This document shows, piece after piece, positions 1 to 6,723 of a DNA stretch of 20,456 bases (position 1 is the stretch's first letter; the number at the start of each line of letters is the position of its first letter). Below the pieces are notes generated by a model. The model did not search any database. It had not been told where the DNA came from and saw nothing but the letters and a program-made list of their open reading frames with translations. This DNA is from Labilithrix sp. Its GTDB lineage: Bacteria > Myxococcota > Polyangia > Polyangiales > Polyangiaceae. The stretch is from the NCBI GenBank assembly GCA_028287035.1, contig JAQBQL010000275.1:1-20456 (forward strand). Reading direction: 5' to 3'. Position numbers and translations under genes: made by a program.

Positions 1-834
1 GCGCTCCTCGTGGCGCACGGCGGCGACGCAAGCGCCCGCGCCGCGAGCTGGCCGACCCACGCCGCCCTCGCCGACCGCGAGCCGAGCGGCGCGTTCGCGG
101 TGCGCGACGGTCGCATCGTGAAGGACGGACCCTCCTGCGACGCCACCGCGGCGCTCGCCGGCGTGTGCTCGCCCGAATGGCGTTCCGGCATGAAGCACGA
201 CTGCGCGCGCGTGATGGAGCTGACGCGGACCGCCGCCGGCGCCTGGTCGAACGCGCTCGGGGAAGCGGTGGCCGTCGAGGACGCGCTCCTGTTCCCGCTC
301 GTGAAGGGCGCCGAGATCGCCCGCGCCGCGCGCGCCGTGCCCACCCGAGGCGAGCCGCCGCCCGCGCGTGCGGTCCTCGTTCCGCAGCGGACGCTCGGGG
401 AGGACACGGGCGAGCTCGCCCGCACCGCGCCGCTCGCCCATGCGTACCTGGAGCGGCATCGCGAGGCCTTCGCCGCGCGCCGTAGCTCGATCTACCGCGG
501 GCAGTCGCCGTTCGCGGTGTTCGGCATCGGGCCCTACGCCTTCGCACCGTGGAAGGTCGCGATCTCGGGCCTCCACAAGCATGCCTCCTTCGCGCTGCTC
601 GGCCCGCGTGACGGCAAGCCGGTGATGCTCGACGACACGTCCTACTTCCTCCCGTTCGAGGACGAGGAATCGGCGCGCGCCGCCCACGAAGCGCTCTCGT
701 CGGAGCGCGCGCGGGCGTTCCTCGAGGCGCGCGTCTTCTGGGAGGACAAGCGGCCTCTCACGAAGGCGCTGCTCCAGTCGCTCGATCTCGGGGCGCTCGC
801 GGCGAGCCTCAGCGCTTCGCGGGCGAGACCGTAG
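1..834 (+). CDS. DNA methyltransferase-like protein, C-terminal part (partial)
   Basis: The frame is open to the first base, so the 5' part lies outside the window. A GTG at 10 is only an internal codon. The visible 278 residues match the C-terminal half of large SAM-dependent N6-adenine-type DNA methyltransferases as I remember them: a WRSGMKHD segment, then VMEL and LGEAV, then a late block with FGIGPYAFAPWKVAISGL followed by KPVMLDDTSYF and FWEDKRPLT. In that family this region is the target-recognition part. The catalytic SAM-binding and NPPY/DPPY motifs would be upstream and cannot be checked. Its end overlaps the convergent transporter gene by 26 bp. The family call rests on the FAPWKVAISGL...DDT block and is moderately sure. 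Whether it belongs to a restriction or BREX-like system is unknown without the upstream sequence. Confidence 0.62.
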   Translation, partial: ALLVAHGGDASARAASWPTHAALADREPSGAFAVRDGRIVKDGPSCDATAALAGVCSPEWRSGMKHDCARVMELTRTAAGAWSNALGEAVAVEDALLFPLVKGAEIARAARAVPTRGEPPPARAVLVPQRTLGEDTGELARTAPLAHAYLERHREAFAARRSSIYRGQSPFAVFGIGPYAFAPWKVAISGLHKHASFALLGPRDGKPVMLDDTSYFLPFEDEESARAAHEALSSERARAFLEARVFWEDKRPLTKALLQSLDLGALAASLSASRARP

Positions 835-2188
835 CGGGCGCCTCGATGGCCCGCGCCTTCGCGCGCCAGAGGACGGCGGCGCAGGCCGCAGCGGCGAAGG
901 CGGCGATCGCCCAGAACGTGATCGCCGCGTGGAAATCGCGGTTCTTGAGCAGCCAGCCGGTCATGATGTCGCCGCCGAACGCGCCGAAGTAGCCCATGAA
1001 GTCGACGAAGCCGGCGGCGGCCGCGGCGCGCTCCTTCTTCGCGTAGTCCTGCGCTGCGGTCCCGACGAGGAGGATCTGCGCGCCGTAGAGGCAGAACCCG
1101 ATGCCGGCGAGACAGAGCACCGTGGGGAGCGCCCCGTACGGCGCGATCTTGCCGTACGCCAGCGTGAGGACGCCGACGAGGGCGAGCGCGATCGCGATGA
1201 GCGGCGCCCGGCGCGACTGGAAGTACGTGTCGCTGATCCATCCCGACGCGAGCGCGCCGAACGCGCCGGCCAGCGGGAACACCGCGACCTTGAGCGCCGC
1301 GACGAGGACGCCCGATCCGTGCAGCGCCTTCAGGTGGCCGGGCGCCCAGTCGAGGAACCCGTAGCGCACGATGTCGAGCCCGAAGAGCGCGAGCGCGAGG
1401 ACCCAGATGCGCCCGTTGGTGAGCGTCAGCCAGAGCGTCTCGCCGAGGGGAGCATGCGGCGCATTCGCCGCGACCACCGGCATCTCCGGAGCCTCACCCG
1501 GCGCGGGCCGCTCCCGCATGCGCAGCGCGGCGTGGACGCCGACGAGCGCCAGCACCCCGGCCGGGATGTAGAAGGCGGCACGCCAGTCGTTGTGGAACGC
1601 CGTGACGAGCGCGCCCGAGGCGATGATGGTGAGCGCCGAGCCGAGCTGGTAGCTCGTGCCCACGATGCCCATCATGCGCCCGCGCTGCGTCGGCGTGAAC
1701 CAGCTCGCCATCACCTTCACGGTGGGCGGCCAGCCGCCGGCCTGGAAGTAGCCGTTGATGAACCACAGCACGAGCAGCAGGGCCGCGAACGGCGCGAGCT
1801 CGGCGCGCGGCGAGACGATGCGGACCACCGAGGACACGGCGCGCGCGAAGCCGGGGAGCGAAGGGCCGAGCAGCGCGGCGATGGGCCGGGCGCTCGCGAA
1901 GAGGATGCACGCCGTCACCGAGCCGAAGATCCCGACGAGCAGGATCCGCTTCGGTCCGAAGCGCTCGGCGAGCTGGCCGTTGACGAGCTGACCGATCGCG
2001 TAGCCGACCTTCAGCGCGCCGAGCACGAAGCCCATCTGGAACGGATCGATCGCGAGCGACCGCTCGATCTCGGTGCGCGCCGGGCCGATGTTGACCCGGC
2101 ACACGTAGAACATGCCGTACGTGATCCAGACCACGAAGAGCGTGCGCCACTGCGCCTTGGTGAGGTCGAGACCGCGCTTCGCAGGCAT
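809..2188 (-). CDS. MFS transporter of the organophosphate:phosphate antiporter (OPA, GlpT/UhpT-like) group
   Basis: The 459-residue protein has the length and hydrophobic pattern of a 12-helix inner-membrane MFS carrier. It carries OPA hallmarks: FYVCRVN near residue 28, with Arg31 aligning to the phosphate-binding Arg45 of E. coli GlpT; GGWPPTVKVMASWF near 151; and VRYGFLDWAPGHLK near 274, with Arg275 aligning to GlpT Arg269. Keeping both arginines supports exchange of a phosphorylated solute (glycerol-3-phosphate, a hexose phosphate or similar) for phosphate. The exact substrate cannot be read from sequence. No UhpABC- or GlpR-like regulator is adjacent. The ATG start is preceded by a possible leaderless promoter and diverges from the nuclease-like gene with 59 bp between them. 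The 3' end overlaps the methyltransferase-like gene by 26 bp. Confidence 0.85.
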   Translation of the reverse strand: MPAKRGLDLTKAQWRTLFVVWITYGMFYVCRVNIGPARTEIERSLAIDPFQMGFVLGALKVGYAIGQLVNGQLAERFGPKRILLVGIFGSVTACILFASARPIAALLGPSLPGFARAVSSVVRIVSPRAELAPFAALLLVLWFINGYFQAGGWPPTVKVMASWFTPTQRGRMMGIVGTSYQLGSALTIIASGALVTAFHNDWRAAFYIPAGVLALVGVHAALRMRERPAPGEAPEMPVVAANAPHAPLGETLWLTLTNGRIWVLALALFGLDIVRYGFLDWAPGHLKALHGSGVLVAALKVAVFPLAGAFGALASGWISDTYFQSRRAPLIAIALALVGVLTLAYGKIAPYGALPTVLCLAGIGFCLYGAQILLVGTAAQDYAKKERAAAAAGFVDFMGYFGAFGGDIMTGWLLKNRDFHAAITFWAIAAFAAAACAAVLWRAKARAIEAPATVSPAKR

Positions 2189-2197
2189 CCGCGCGCC

Positions 2198-2203
2198 AGA
2201 CTA
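2198..2203 (-). promoter_or_regulatory. Putative -10 element for the OPA transporter
   Basis: TAGTCT on the minus strand ends 9 nt before the ATG. It fits the TAnnnT pattern seen before other leader genes here, though the gap is the longest of the set. No convincing -35 or Shine-Dalgarno is visible. Confidence 0.35.
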
Positions 2204-2213
2204 CCCGAAGACT

Positions 2214-2241
2214 TTGCCCGGCTGTCGGGCGATGCGATGGT
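2214..2241 (+). promoter_or_regulatory. Putative promoter of the membrane nuclease-like gene
   Basis: TTGCCC at 2214-2219 (4 of 6 to TTGACA), a 16-nt spacer and GATGGT at 2236-2241 precede the GTG at 2248 by 6 nt. The -10 is poor because it lacks the first T. The position nevertheless matches the leaderless spacing of neighbouring genes. Confidence 0.3.
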
Positions 2242-2247
2242 CGCGGC

Positions 2248-2802
2248 GTGGACCTCGCCGACGTCCCGCGCGAGACGCTCGCCATCGCCGTCCTGGTGGC
2301 GGTCACGGTGGCGGTCGGACAGCTCGCGTACGCGCTCCTCCGGCGCGCCGGCCGGCGCTCGGGGCTGCGGCTCCGCATGCAGCGGGCGCGCGACGGCGAG
2401 GCCCGCGCGGCCCGGCGGCTCGCGCAGCTGGGATTCACGGTGCTCGGTGAGCAGGTGGTGGCCGAGCACGTGGTCCAGGTCGACGACGCGCAGGTCACCG
2501 CGACGCTCCGCGCCGACTATCTCGTGACGAAGGGAAGGCGCCGGTATGTCGTGGAGGTGAAGACGGGCGCGCTCGCGCCGCGCATCGAGACGAGCGCGAC
2601 GCGGCGTCAGCTCCTCGAGTACGGCGTCGCGTTCGACGTCGACGGCATCCTCCTCGTGGACGGCGACACGTGCGAGGTCCGGGCCGTGTCGTTCCCCTCG
2701 CTGCTGCGCGGACGGAGCGCAGAGGCGCCGCGCGCGTGGGGCGCTGCGCTGCCGCTGCTGCTCGCGGCGATGGTGGCGGCCGTGGTGTGGCTCGCCCGGT
2801 AG
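2248..2802 (+). CDS. Membrane-anchored protein with a PD-(D/E)XK nuclease-like domain
   Basis: The 184-residue protein has an N-terminal hydrophobic helix (about 10-31), a soluble middle domain and a C-terminal hydrophobic helix (about 163-182). The middle domain shows the order expected of a PD-(D/E)XK core: a GEARAARRLAQLGF helix with Glu51, then Asp90 in RADYLV, then Glu103-Val-Lys105 in YVVEVKTG, followed by ETSATRRQLLEY. These residues would bind metal and cut or bind nucleic acid. The resemblance is to Hjc- and RmuC-type domains in general, not to one named enzyme. GTG is chosen as start because the nearby ATGs at 2232 and 2237 are out of frame. The gene ends 3 bp from the stop of the convergent winged-helix gene. 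Activity and cellular role are unknown, and a DNA end-processing or defence role is only a guess. Confidence 0.65.
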   Translation: MDLADVPRETLAIAVLVAVTVAVGQLAYALLRRAGRRSGLRLRMQRARDGEARAARRLAQLGFTVLGEQVVAEHVVQVDDAQVTATLRADYLVTKGRRRYVVEVKTGALAPRIETSATRRQLLEYGVAFDVDGILLVDGDTCEVRAVSFPSLLRGRSAEAPRAWGAALPLLLAAMVAAVVWLAR

Positions 2803-2805
2803 CGA

Positions 2806-3504
2806 TCAGCCGAGCAGGTCGTCCTCGTCGAAGCGCCGGGCGTTCGCCTCGCGGACCGCCTTCACGCTGCGACCGAGCTCCTTCGCAAAGGCCGGCGACC
2901 GGGCCAGGGCGGCATCGAGCGCGGCATCGGCGCCCTTCGGGACCTCGCCGCGCGCGTTCCACGTGTCCTCGAACATCATCTCGGTCGCGGCGACCGCCAG
3001 CGACGGGAAGGCGCCGTCCGGGATCTCGCCGGTGCCGACGAGGAGGAGCCGCGTCCAGAGCGCCTTCATGGCCTGCGTGAAGACGCGCTCGAAGGACTTG
3101 CCGGTCAGCCCGACCTCGGCGCGGAGGTCCTTGGAGGAGCGGGGCGAGACCTCGCGCAGCCGCTCGAGGATCTCGAGCGACTCGTGCGGGAGCCCCACGA
3201 GCGGGTCCCCGGCGGCGCTGATCCGGCCGAGCAGGGCGTGGAACACGGGCAGCGAGAAGAACGTGGCGCGCCCCCGGAACCACTTCGCGTAGGCGACCTC
3301 GCTCGAACGCGCCATGCGCTCGCGGAGGTGCCACAGCTCCGCGACGCGCGGGTCGGCGTCCGCGTCCCACGACCACTCCATCTTGCGCCCCGGATGAAGC
3401 GCGCTCCACAGGGAGGGCGGCTCGGGCGCGTTGTCGATCGGGTAGACGAGGCAGATGCCGAGCTTCTCGACGACCGCGACGCCCTTCGCGATGCGCGCGC
3501 TCAC
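2806..3504 (-). CDS. Winged-helix protein resembling the AlkZ/YcaQ DNA glycosylase group
   Basis: This 232-residue soluble protein begins at a GTG that overlaps the stop of the preceding gene (GTGA), so the two are probably translationally coupled. The open frame runs much further upstream, but that part is a shadow of other genes. Residues 57-84 (ELWHLRERMARSSEVAYAKW, then RGRATFFS) are the most distinctive block. Residues about 108-160 look like a winged helix: a LEILERLREVSPRSSKDLRA helix-turn-helix, an AMKALWTRLLLVGTGE segment and a short wing. AlkZ/YcaQ proteins, which unhook DNA crosslinks, have comparable winged-helix repeats. This protein is shorter than those enzymes (about 400 residues) and I cannot identify a catalytic QxQ/QxD motif. 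It may be a related non-enzymatic or divergent member. The name is tentative. Confidence 0.5.
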   Translation of the reverse strand: MSARIAKGVAVVEKLGICLVYPIDNAPEPPSLWSALHPGRKMEWSWDADADPRVAELWHLRERMARSSEVAYAKWFRGRATFFSLPVFHALLGRISAAGDPLVGLPHESLEILERLREVSPRSSKDLRAEVGLTGKSFERVFTQAMKALWTRLLLVGTGEIPDGAFPSLAVAATEMMFEDTWNARGEVPKGADAALDAALARSPAFAKELGRSVKAVREANARRFDEDDLLG

Positions 3505-3767
3505 GGCACGCTCCACAGCTCGGCGCCCTTCGGCACGTCCTCGGGCGTGACCTCGTGGAGGCGGTACATGGCGAAGGGGGGCAGCGGCCCGCGCATGTGC
3601 GCGACGTCGAGCTCCGCCTGCAGCTGGCGCGACGTTCCGTCGGCGAGGCGGAGCTCCACGGCGAACCGTCCGCGCACGGGTGCCTTGGCGGTGATGCGCG
3701 GCATGACGAGGACGCCGGCGCCCTTCGCCACGAACGCGTCTTCGACGACGAGCAGGCGCTCTCCCAT
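3501..3767 (-). CDS. Small beta-barrel-like protein of unknown function
   Basis: This 88-residue protein has a run of short beta strands: LLVVEDAF, GAGVLVMPRI, GRFAVELRLADG, RQLQAELDVA and AMYRLHEVTPEDVPKGAELW. The pattern, including a functional-looking VEDVPKG-type turn before the last strand, resembles domain 2 of EF-Tu-type translation factors. There is no GTPase domain, so it is not an elongation factor. It has no signal peptide or membrane helix. It is the first gene of a two-gene unit with the AlkZ-like winged-helix gene, whose GTG overlaps its stop. A TACGCT hexamer 6 nt before the ATG suggests leaderless expression. The function is unknown; it may modulate or partner the downstream protein. 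Confidence 0.6.
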   Translation of the reverse strand: MGERLLVVEDAFVAKGAGVLVMPRITAKAPVRGRFAVELRLADGTSRQLQAELDVAHMRGPLPPFAMYRLHEVTPEDVPKGAELWSVP

Positions 3768-3773
3768 GAGGCG

Positions 3774-3779
3774 AGCGTA
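3774..3779 (-). promoter_or_regulatory. Putative -10 element, leaderless start of the beta-barrel/AlkZ-like pair
   Basis: TACGCT on the minus strand ends 6 nt before the ATG at 3767. The gap CGCCTC contains no Shine-Dalgarno. No clear -35 is seen. Confidence 0.4.
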
Positions 3780-3830
3780 ACGCCATTTGGCGCGCGCGGT
3801 GCAGCGGGTGCCGCGGGGTGCCCGCCGGTG

Positions 3831-3836
3831 TAGGAT
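3831..3836 (+). promoter_or_regulatory. Putative -10 element of the DUF4403 lipoprotein gene
   Basis: TAGGAT lies 8 nt before the ATG at 3845, followed by a GC-rich gap. The same hexamer at the same distance precedes the mutarotase gene. The embedded AGGA could instead act as a Shine-Dalgarno, so the two readings compete. Confidence 0.4.
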
Positions 3837-3844
3837 CGGCCGCC

Positions 3845-5293
3845 ATGAAGCGACGGCCCACGCGTCTCGGCGTCGCCGCGGTCACCGCCTGCGCGGGCCT
3901 GATGGTCGCCGCGGGGTGCGGACCGTCGGGCGGGCCCGCGGCCCTGCGGCCCGGGCGTCCCGTGCCCGTTGCGTGCGGGGTGACGCTCGCGCCCCGGGCG
4001 AGCGCGGCCGGCCTGACGAGCGGCGGCGACGACGCGGGCCCCGCGCGGCTCCCACCGCTGCCCGCCCCGGAGGCGGTCTCCACGACGACGACGCCCTCCT
4101 CGCTCCTCGTCGTCGACGTCGAGGTCCCGCTCGCCATGCTGACGCAGCAGCTCGAGGCGAAGCTGCCCCGGCGCGTGGCCGAGGAGCGTGACCGCGACAT
4201 CGGGATGGCGGGCCGTCTCCAGTACACCGTCGACCGCGGGTCGGCCGCGGCGCGCGTCGAGGCCGGCGTGCTCGTCGTGGAGCTCCCGCTTCGCGTCCGC
4301 GTCGAGGCGTGCGCGAGGAGCGGCTGTTACGCGAGCTGCGCGCCCGAGATGAAGGCCTCGGCGCGCGTGCCGCTGCGCCTAGGCCCCGACTACAAGCTCC
4401 ACACGTCGGCCGTCACCGTCGACGTGACGCGCGGCTGCGAGCTCCGCGTGCTGGGCGGCCTCATGAGCATCGACGTGACCCCGATCCTGCGCGGCGCGCT
4501 CGGATCGCAGACGCGCTCCGTGCAGGCCGCCATCGATCGCGAGCTGCCCGACCTGCGCTCCGAGGCCTCGCGCTTGTGGGGCGCGCTCGACAAGCCTTTC
4601 GCCCTGCCGCTCGGCGGGTGCGCGCTCCTCGCGCCCGAGGGGCTCGTGCAGGGCCCGGCCGGCGGCGACGCGGAGCTCGCCAGGCTGCGCTTCGCGCTGA
4701 TGGCGCGGCCCGAGGTCCAGGTCTCGTGTGCGGCGAAGCCCGGCGCCCCCCGGCCGCTGCCGGCGCTCCGGGACGATCCCGCGCTGCCCGCGCTCTCCGA
4801 CGTGCACCTCGCGGTGGTGTTGCCGGCGGGGCTGCCCGCCCGGACGATCGCGAGCCCGGACACGTTCGAGCTCGGCGCGGCGACCGCCCACGTGGAGAGC
4901 GCCGAGGGTGACGTGAAGCGCCTCGACCTCCACCTCGCTGGCGAGGCGTGCGGCGACGTCGCGGTGCACGCGTCCGGCCTCGCCTGGAACGATGCGCGGT
5001 CGCTCTCGCTCGCGGGCGTGAGCGTCGCCGAGGAGGACGTGCCGCGGCTGGATGCCTCGCGGCTCGAGGCGCCCCGTCTCGTCCGCGCGGTGGAGCATGC
5101 GGCGCTCGCCTTGCCCCTGTCCCTCGACGCGCTGCCCGGGATGGTGCCGGAGCTCGCCAGGGCCGCGAGCGACCCGCGGGTGAGCGTGACCGCGTCCGTC
5201 GAGAGCGCCGTTCCCGAGTCCGCGGAGCTCCGCGGCGTCTCGCCGGTGGCGGTGGCGCGCGTGCGGGGCGCCGTGACCCTGCGGCTCCGCTGA
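3845..5293 (+). CDS. DUF4403 family lipoprotein
   Basis: The 482-residue protein starts at the ATG giving MKRRPTRLG. It has a basic N-region, a hydrophobic stretch and a lipobox ending AAGC with Cys25, so it should be lipidated and envelope-located. An Ala/Pro/Thr-rich linker (about 26-90) follows. The rest fits DUF4403: a VDVEVPLAMLTQQLEAKLP block near 98, a strand pair, a LGPDYKLHTSAVTVDV segment, then IDVTPILRGAL and an amphipathic RSVQAAIDRELPDLRSEA helix leading to LWGALDKPFAL. The family's fold is thought to be tubular and lipid-binding-like, but no biochemical role is established as far as I know. The start at 3818 is less likely because it would put nine residues ahead of the signal peptide and cover the TAGGAT. 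It diverges from the small beta-barrel gene. Confidence 0.8.
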   Translation: MKRRPTRLGVAAVTACAGLMVAAGCGPSGGPAALRPGRPVPVACGVTLAPRASAAGLTSGGDDAGPARLPPLPAPEAVSTTTTPSSLLVVDVEVPLAMLTQQLEAKLPRRVAEERDRDIGMAGRLQYTVDRGSAAARVEAGVLVVELPLRVRVEACARSGCYASCAPEMKASARVPLRLGPDYKLHTSAVTVDVTRGCELRVLGGLMSIDVTPILRGALGSQTRSVQAAIDRELPDLRSEASRLWGALDKPFALPLGGCALLAPEGLVQGPAGGDAELARLRFALMARPEVQVSCAAKPGAPRPLPALRDDPALPALSDVHLAVVLPAGLPARTIASPDTFELGAATAHVESAEGDVKRLDLHLAGEACGDVAVHASGLAWNDARSLSLAGVSVAEEDVPRLDASRLEAPRLVRAVEHAALALPLSLDALPGMVPELARAASDPRVSVTASVESAVPESAELRGVSPVAVARVRGAVTLRLR

Positions 5294-5299
5294 CGCCGC

Positions 5300-5322
5300 T
5301 GGTACACTCGCCCCGTGTACCA
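5300..5322. promoter_or_regulatory. Perfect inverted repeat over the -10 and start codon of the methyltransferase gene
   Basis: The arms TGGTACAC (5300-5307) and GTGTACCA (5315-5322) are exact reverse complements separated by 7 nt. The left arm covers most of the TACACT hexamer at 5303-5308, which is a candidate -10 ending 6 nt before the GTG. The right arm begins with the GTG start codon. It could be an operator for a dimeric repressor or, in longer read-through transcripts, a hairpin hiding the start codon. Confidence 0.45.
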
Positions 5323-6022
5323 CCCGGAAGGACCGACGTTCCTCGAGCTGATGCAGCAGGCGCTCGCCTCGACCGAGCGCGGCTACGATCTCCTCGCGCC
5401 GAAGTTCGACCGCACCCCGTTCCGCACGCCGGACGCGGTGCTTGCCTCACTCGCGAACGCGATCGGTGCGGCGCGATCGATCGAGGCGGCGCTCGACGTG
5501 TGCTGCGGGACGGGAGCGGCGCTCGGGCGCGTGCGTGCACTCTGCACGCGCCGCGCGGTGGGCCTGGATTTCAGCCAGGGAATGCTCGACGAGGCGCGCC
5601 GGCGTCTTGCCTCGGCGCCGGGCGACGCACCCGTGGAGCTCGTGCGCGGTGACGCGATGGCGCTCCCGTTCGACGCCGAGTTCGACGTCGTGGTGAGCGC
5701 CGGCGCGTTCGGACACGTGCTGCGCGAGGACGAGGACCGGTTCGTCCACGGCATCGCGCGGGCGCTGAAGCCAGGGGGCCGGTTCGTGTTCCCCACCATG
5801 GCGATGCCGCCCGTGACGAGCGCGGCGTGGTGGGCGCTCCGGACCTTCAACGGGATCATGCGCGTGCGCAACGCCCTGCTGAAGCCCGAGTTCATCATGT
5901 ACTACCTGACCTTCACCTGGCCCGAGGTGCAGCCGCTGCTCGCCCGGCACGGCCTGCGCGCGCGCCGCGCGAATCCGGCGTCCGAGCCCTGGGTCATCGT
6001 GGTCGCCGAGAAGCCGGCGTGA
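5315..6022 (+). CDS. Class I SAM-dependent methyltransferase
   Basis: The 235-residue protein has the Rossmann methyltransferase pattern: motif I ALDVCCGTGAALG at 59-71, an acidic residue after strand 2 (Asp85 in VGLDFSQGMLDEA), GDAMALPFDAEFDVVVSAGA as motifs II/III, and a LKPGGRFVF motif. This is the methyltransferase 11/25 (UbiE-like) type, which acts on small molecules or lipids more often than on DNA. The C-terminal part holds a hydrophobic WWALRTFNGI segment and a final HGLRARRANPASEPWVIVVAEK strand. The substrate is unknown. The start is a GTG inside an inverted repeat. Its TGA overlaps the GTG of the RNase H gene, so the two are translationally coupled. It lies 21 bp after the DUF4403 gene and appears to have its own promoter. 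Confidence 0.85.
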   Translation: MYHPEGPTFLELMQQALASTERGYDLLAPKFDRTPFRTPDAVLASLANAIGAARSIEAALDVCCGTGAALGRVRALCTRRAVGLDFSQGMLDEARRRLASAPGDAPVELVRGDAMALPFDAEFDVVVSAGAFGHVLREDEDRFVHGIARALKPGGRFVFPTMAMPPVTSAAWWALRTFNGIMRVRNALLKPEFIMYYLTFTWPEVQPLLARHGLRARRANPASEPWVIVVAEKPA

Positions 6023-6468
6023 GCCCTGAGGTGAGCTGCTGGACCGACGGCTCGGCGCGGGCGGGCGACGGCGCCCCGGGGGGCTGGGGCTTCGTCGTGA
6101 AGGTGCCGGGCGCGCCGCCCATCGAGGGGTACGGCAGCGCCCGGGGGACGCTCGCGAAGGTCATGGAGTACCGCGCGGTCGCCGAGGCGCTCGCGGTCGT
6201 GCCGGAGGGCGCGCGGGCGGTGGTGTTCTCGGACAACCAGTCGCTCGTCGAGAACCTCGCGAAGCGGCTCGCCAGCTGGCAGGCGAGCGGCTTCGTCAAC
6301 GTGGACGCGGCGATCGCCGAGAGCGTCCGCCACATCGCCACCCTCGTGACCGAGCGCCGCCTCGTCGTGCGCTACCAGTGGGTGCGTGGTCACGGCGGCA
6401 ATGCCGGCAACGTGCGCGCCGATGCGCTCGCGGCCCAGGGGACCCGCGAGGCCCGCAGCGGCCGGTGA
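6019..6468 (+). CDS. rnhA: Ribonuclease HI
   Basis: The 149-residue protein is the normal length for bacterial RNase HI, which degrades the RNA strand of RNA:DNA hybrids in the cytoplasm. All four metal-binding acids are present in order: Asp10 in TDGSA, Glu50 in MEYRA, Asp72 in FSDNQ and Asp135 in VRADALA. The flexible-loop histidine is His125 in VRGHGGNAGN. The E. coli positions are 10, 48, 70 and 134, so the GTG chosen as start reproduces the family numbering. A second GTG at 6031 is possible but would trim the first strand. The GTG overlaps the stop of the methyltransferase gene (GTGA). RNase H activity is near certain. The symbol is used for the family, since the genome may carry other RNase H genes. 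Confidence 0.88.
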   Translation: MSPEVSCWTDGSARAGDGAPGGWGFVVKVPGAPPIEGYGSARGTLAKVMEYRAVAEALAVVPEGARAVVFSDNQSLVENLAKRLASWQASGFVNVDAAIAESVRHIATLVTERRLVVRYQWVRGHGGNAGNVRADALAAQGTREARSGR

Positions 6469-6487
6469 GCTCCGCGCGTGAGCGCGC

Positions 6488-6721
6488 TCAGCCCGGCGGC
6501 TCGTCCTCGCCGAGCAGCTCGAGGACGCGCTCGGCCACGCGGATCAGCATCTGCGCGCACGGCTCGCACCCGCCGCCGCAGCAGCGCGGCCACTGCTCGC
6601 GGGGCTGGCCGAGCAGCGGCTTGACGATGTCGCGGTAGTAGCTCTCGAGGCCCATCTCGTCGCTCGCCAGGGCGAGCGCGGCGTCGCGGCGCGCGCGGGC
6701 CTCTTCAGTCGGCTCCGCCAT
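6488..6721 (-). CDS. Small Cys-rich protein with an oxidoreductase-like CCxxxCxxC motif
   Basis: The 77-residue protein has an acidic, helical N-terminus, a YYRDIVKPLLGQP segment and then CCGGGCEPC with Cys47, Cys48, Cys52 and Cys55, followed by an amphipathic helix. The CCGxGCxxC arrangement recalls the short N-terminal oxidoreductase-like domain seen in OXLD1-type and bacterial proteins. Its function is not settled, and metal or Fe-S binding is plausible. No signal peptide is seen. The ATG lies 2 bp after the stop of the upstream triplicated winged-helix membrane protein, so the two should be co-transcribed and perhaps act together. It is convergent with the RNase H gene, 19 bp away. Confidence 0.62.
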   Translation of the reverse strand: MAEPTEEARARRDAALALASDEMGLESYYRDIVKPLLGQPREQWPRCCGGGCEPCAQMLIRVAERVLELLGEDEPPG

Positions 6722-6723
6722 CG

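Noticed and set aside
929..2527. 532-residue plus-strand frame opposite the OPA transporter
   Set aside because: It is Arg/Glu/Asp-rich without any fold pattern and is antisense to a clear 12-helix transporter. High-GC codon bias keeps the opposite frame open.
1..2802. Restriction system formed by the methyltransferase fragment and the PD-(D/E)XK protein
   Set aside because: They are separated by a transporter on the other strand, and the nuclease is membrane-anchored; nothing links them.
4079..4094. ACG tandem triplets
   Set aside because: A short Thr run in the lipoprotein linker, not a meaningful repeat.
3505..4227. Upstream extension of the AlkZ-like gene to a start at 4227
   Set aside because: It runs through the small barrel gene and antisense to the DUF4403 gene with shadow-like composition; the GTGA-coupled start at 3504 explains the real protein.
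6480..6489. GAGCGCGCTC palindrome between rnhA and the Cys-rich gene as a terminator
   Set aside because: Self-complementary with no loop, no following T run, and it overlaps the stop codon of the minus-strand gene.
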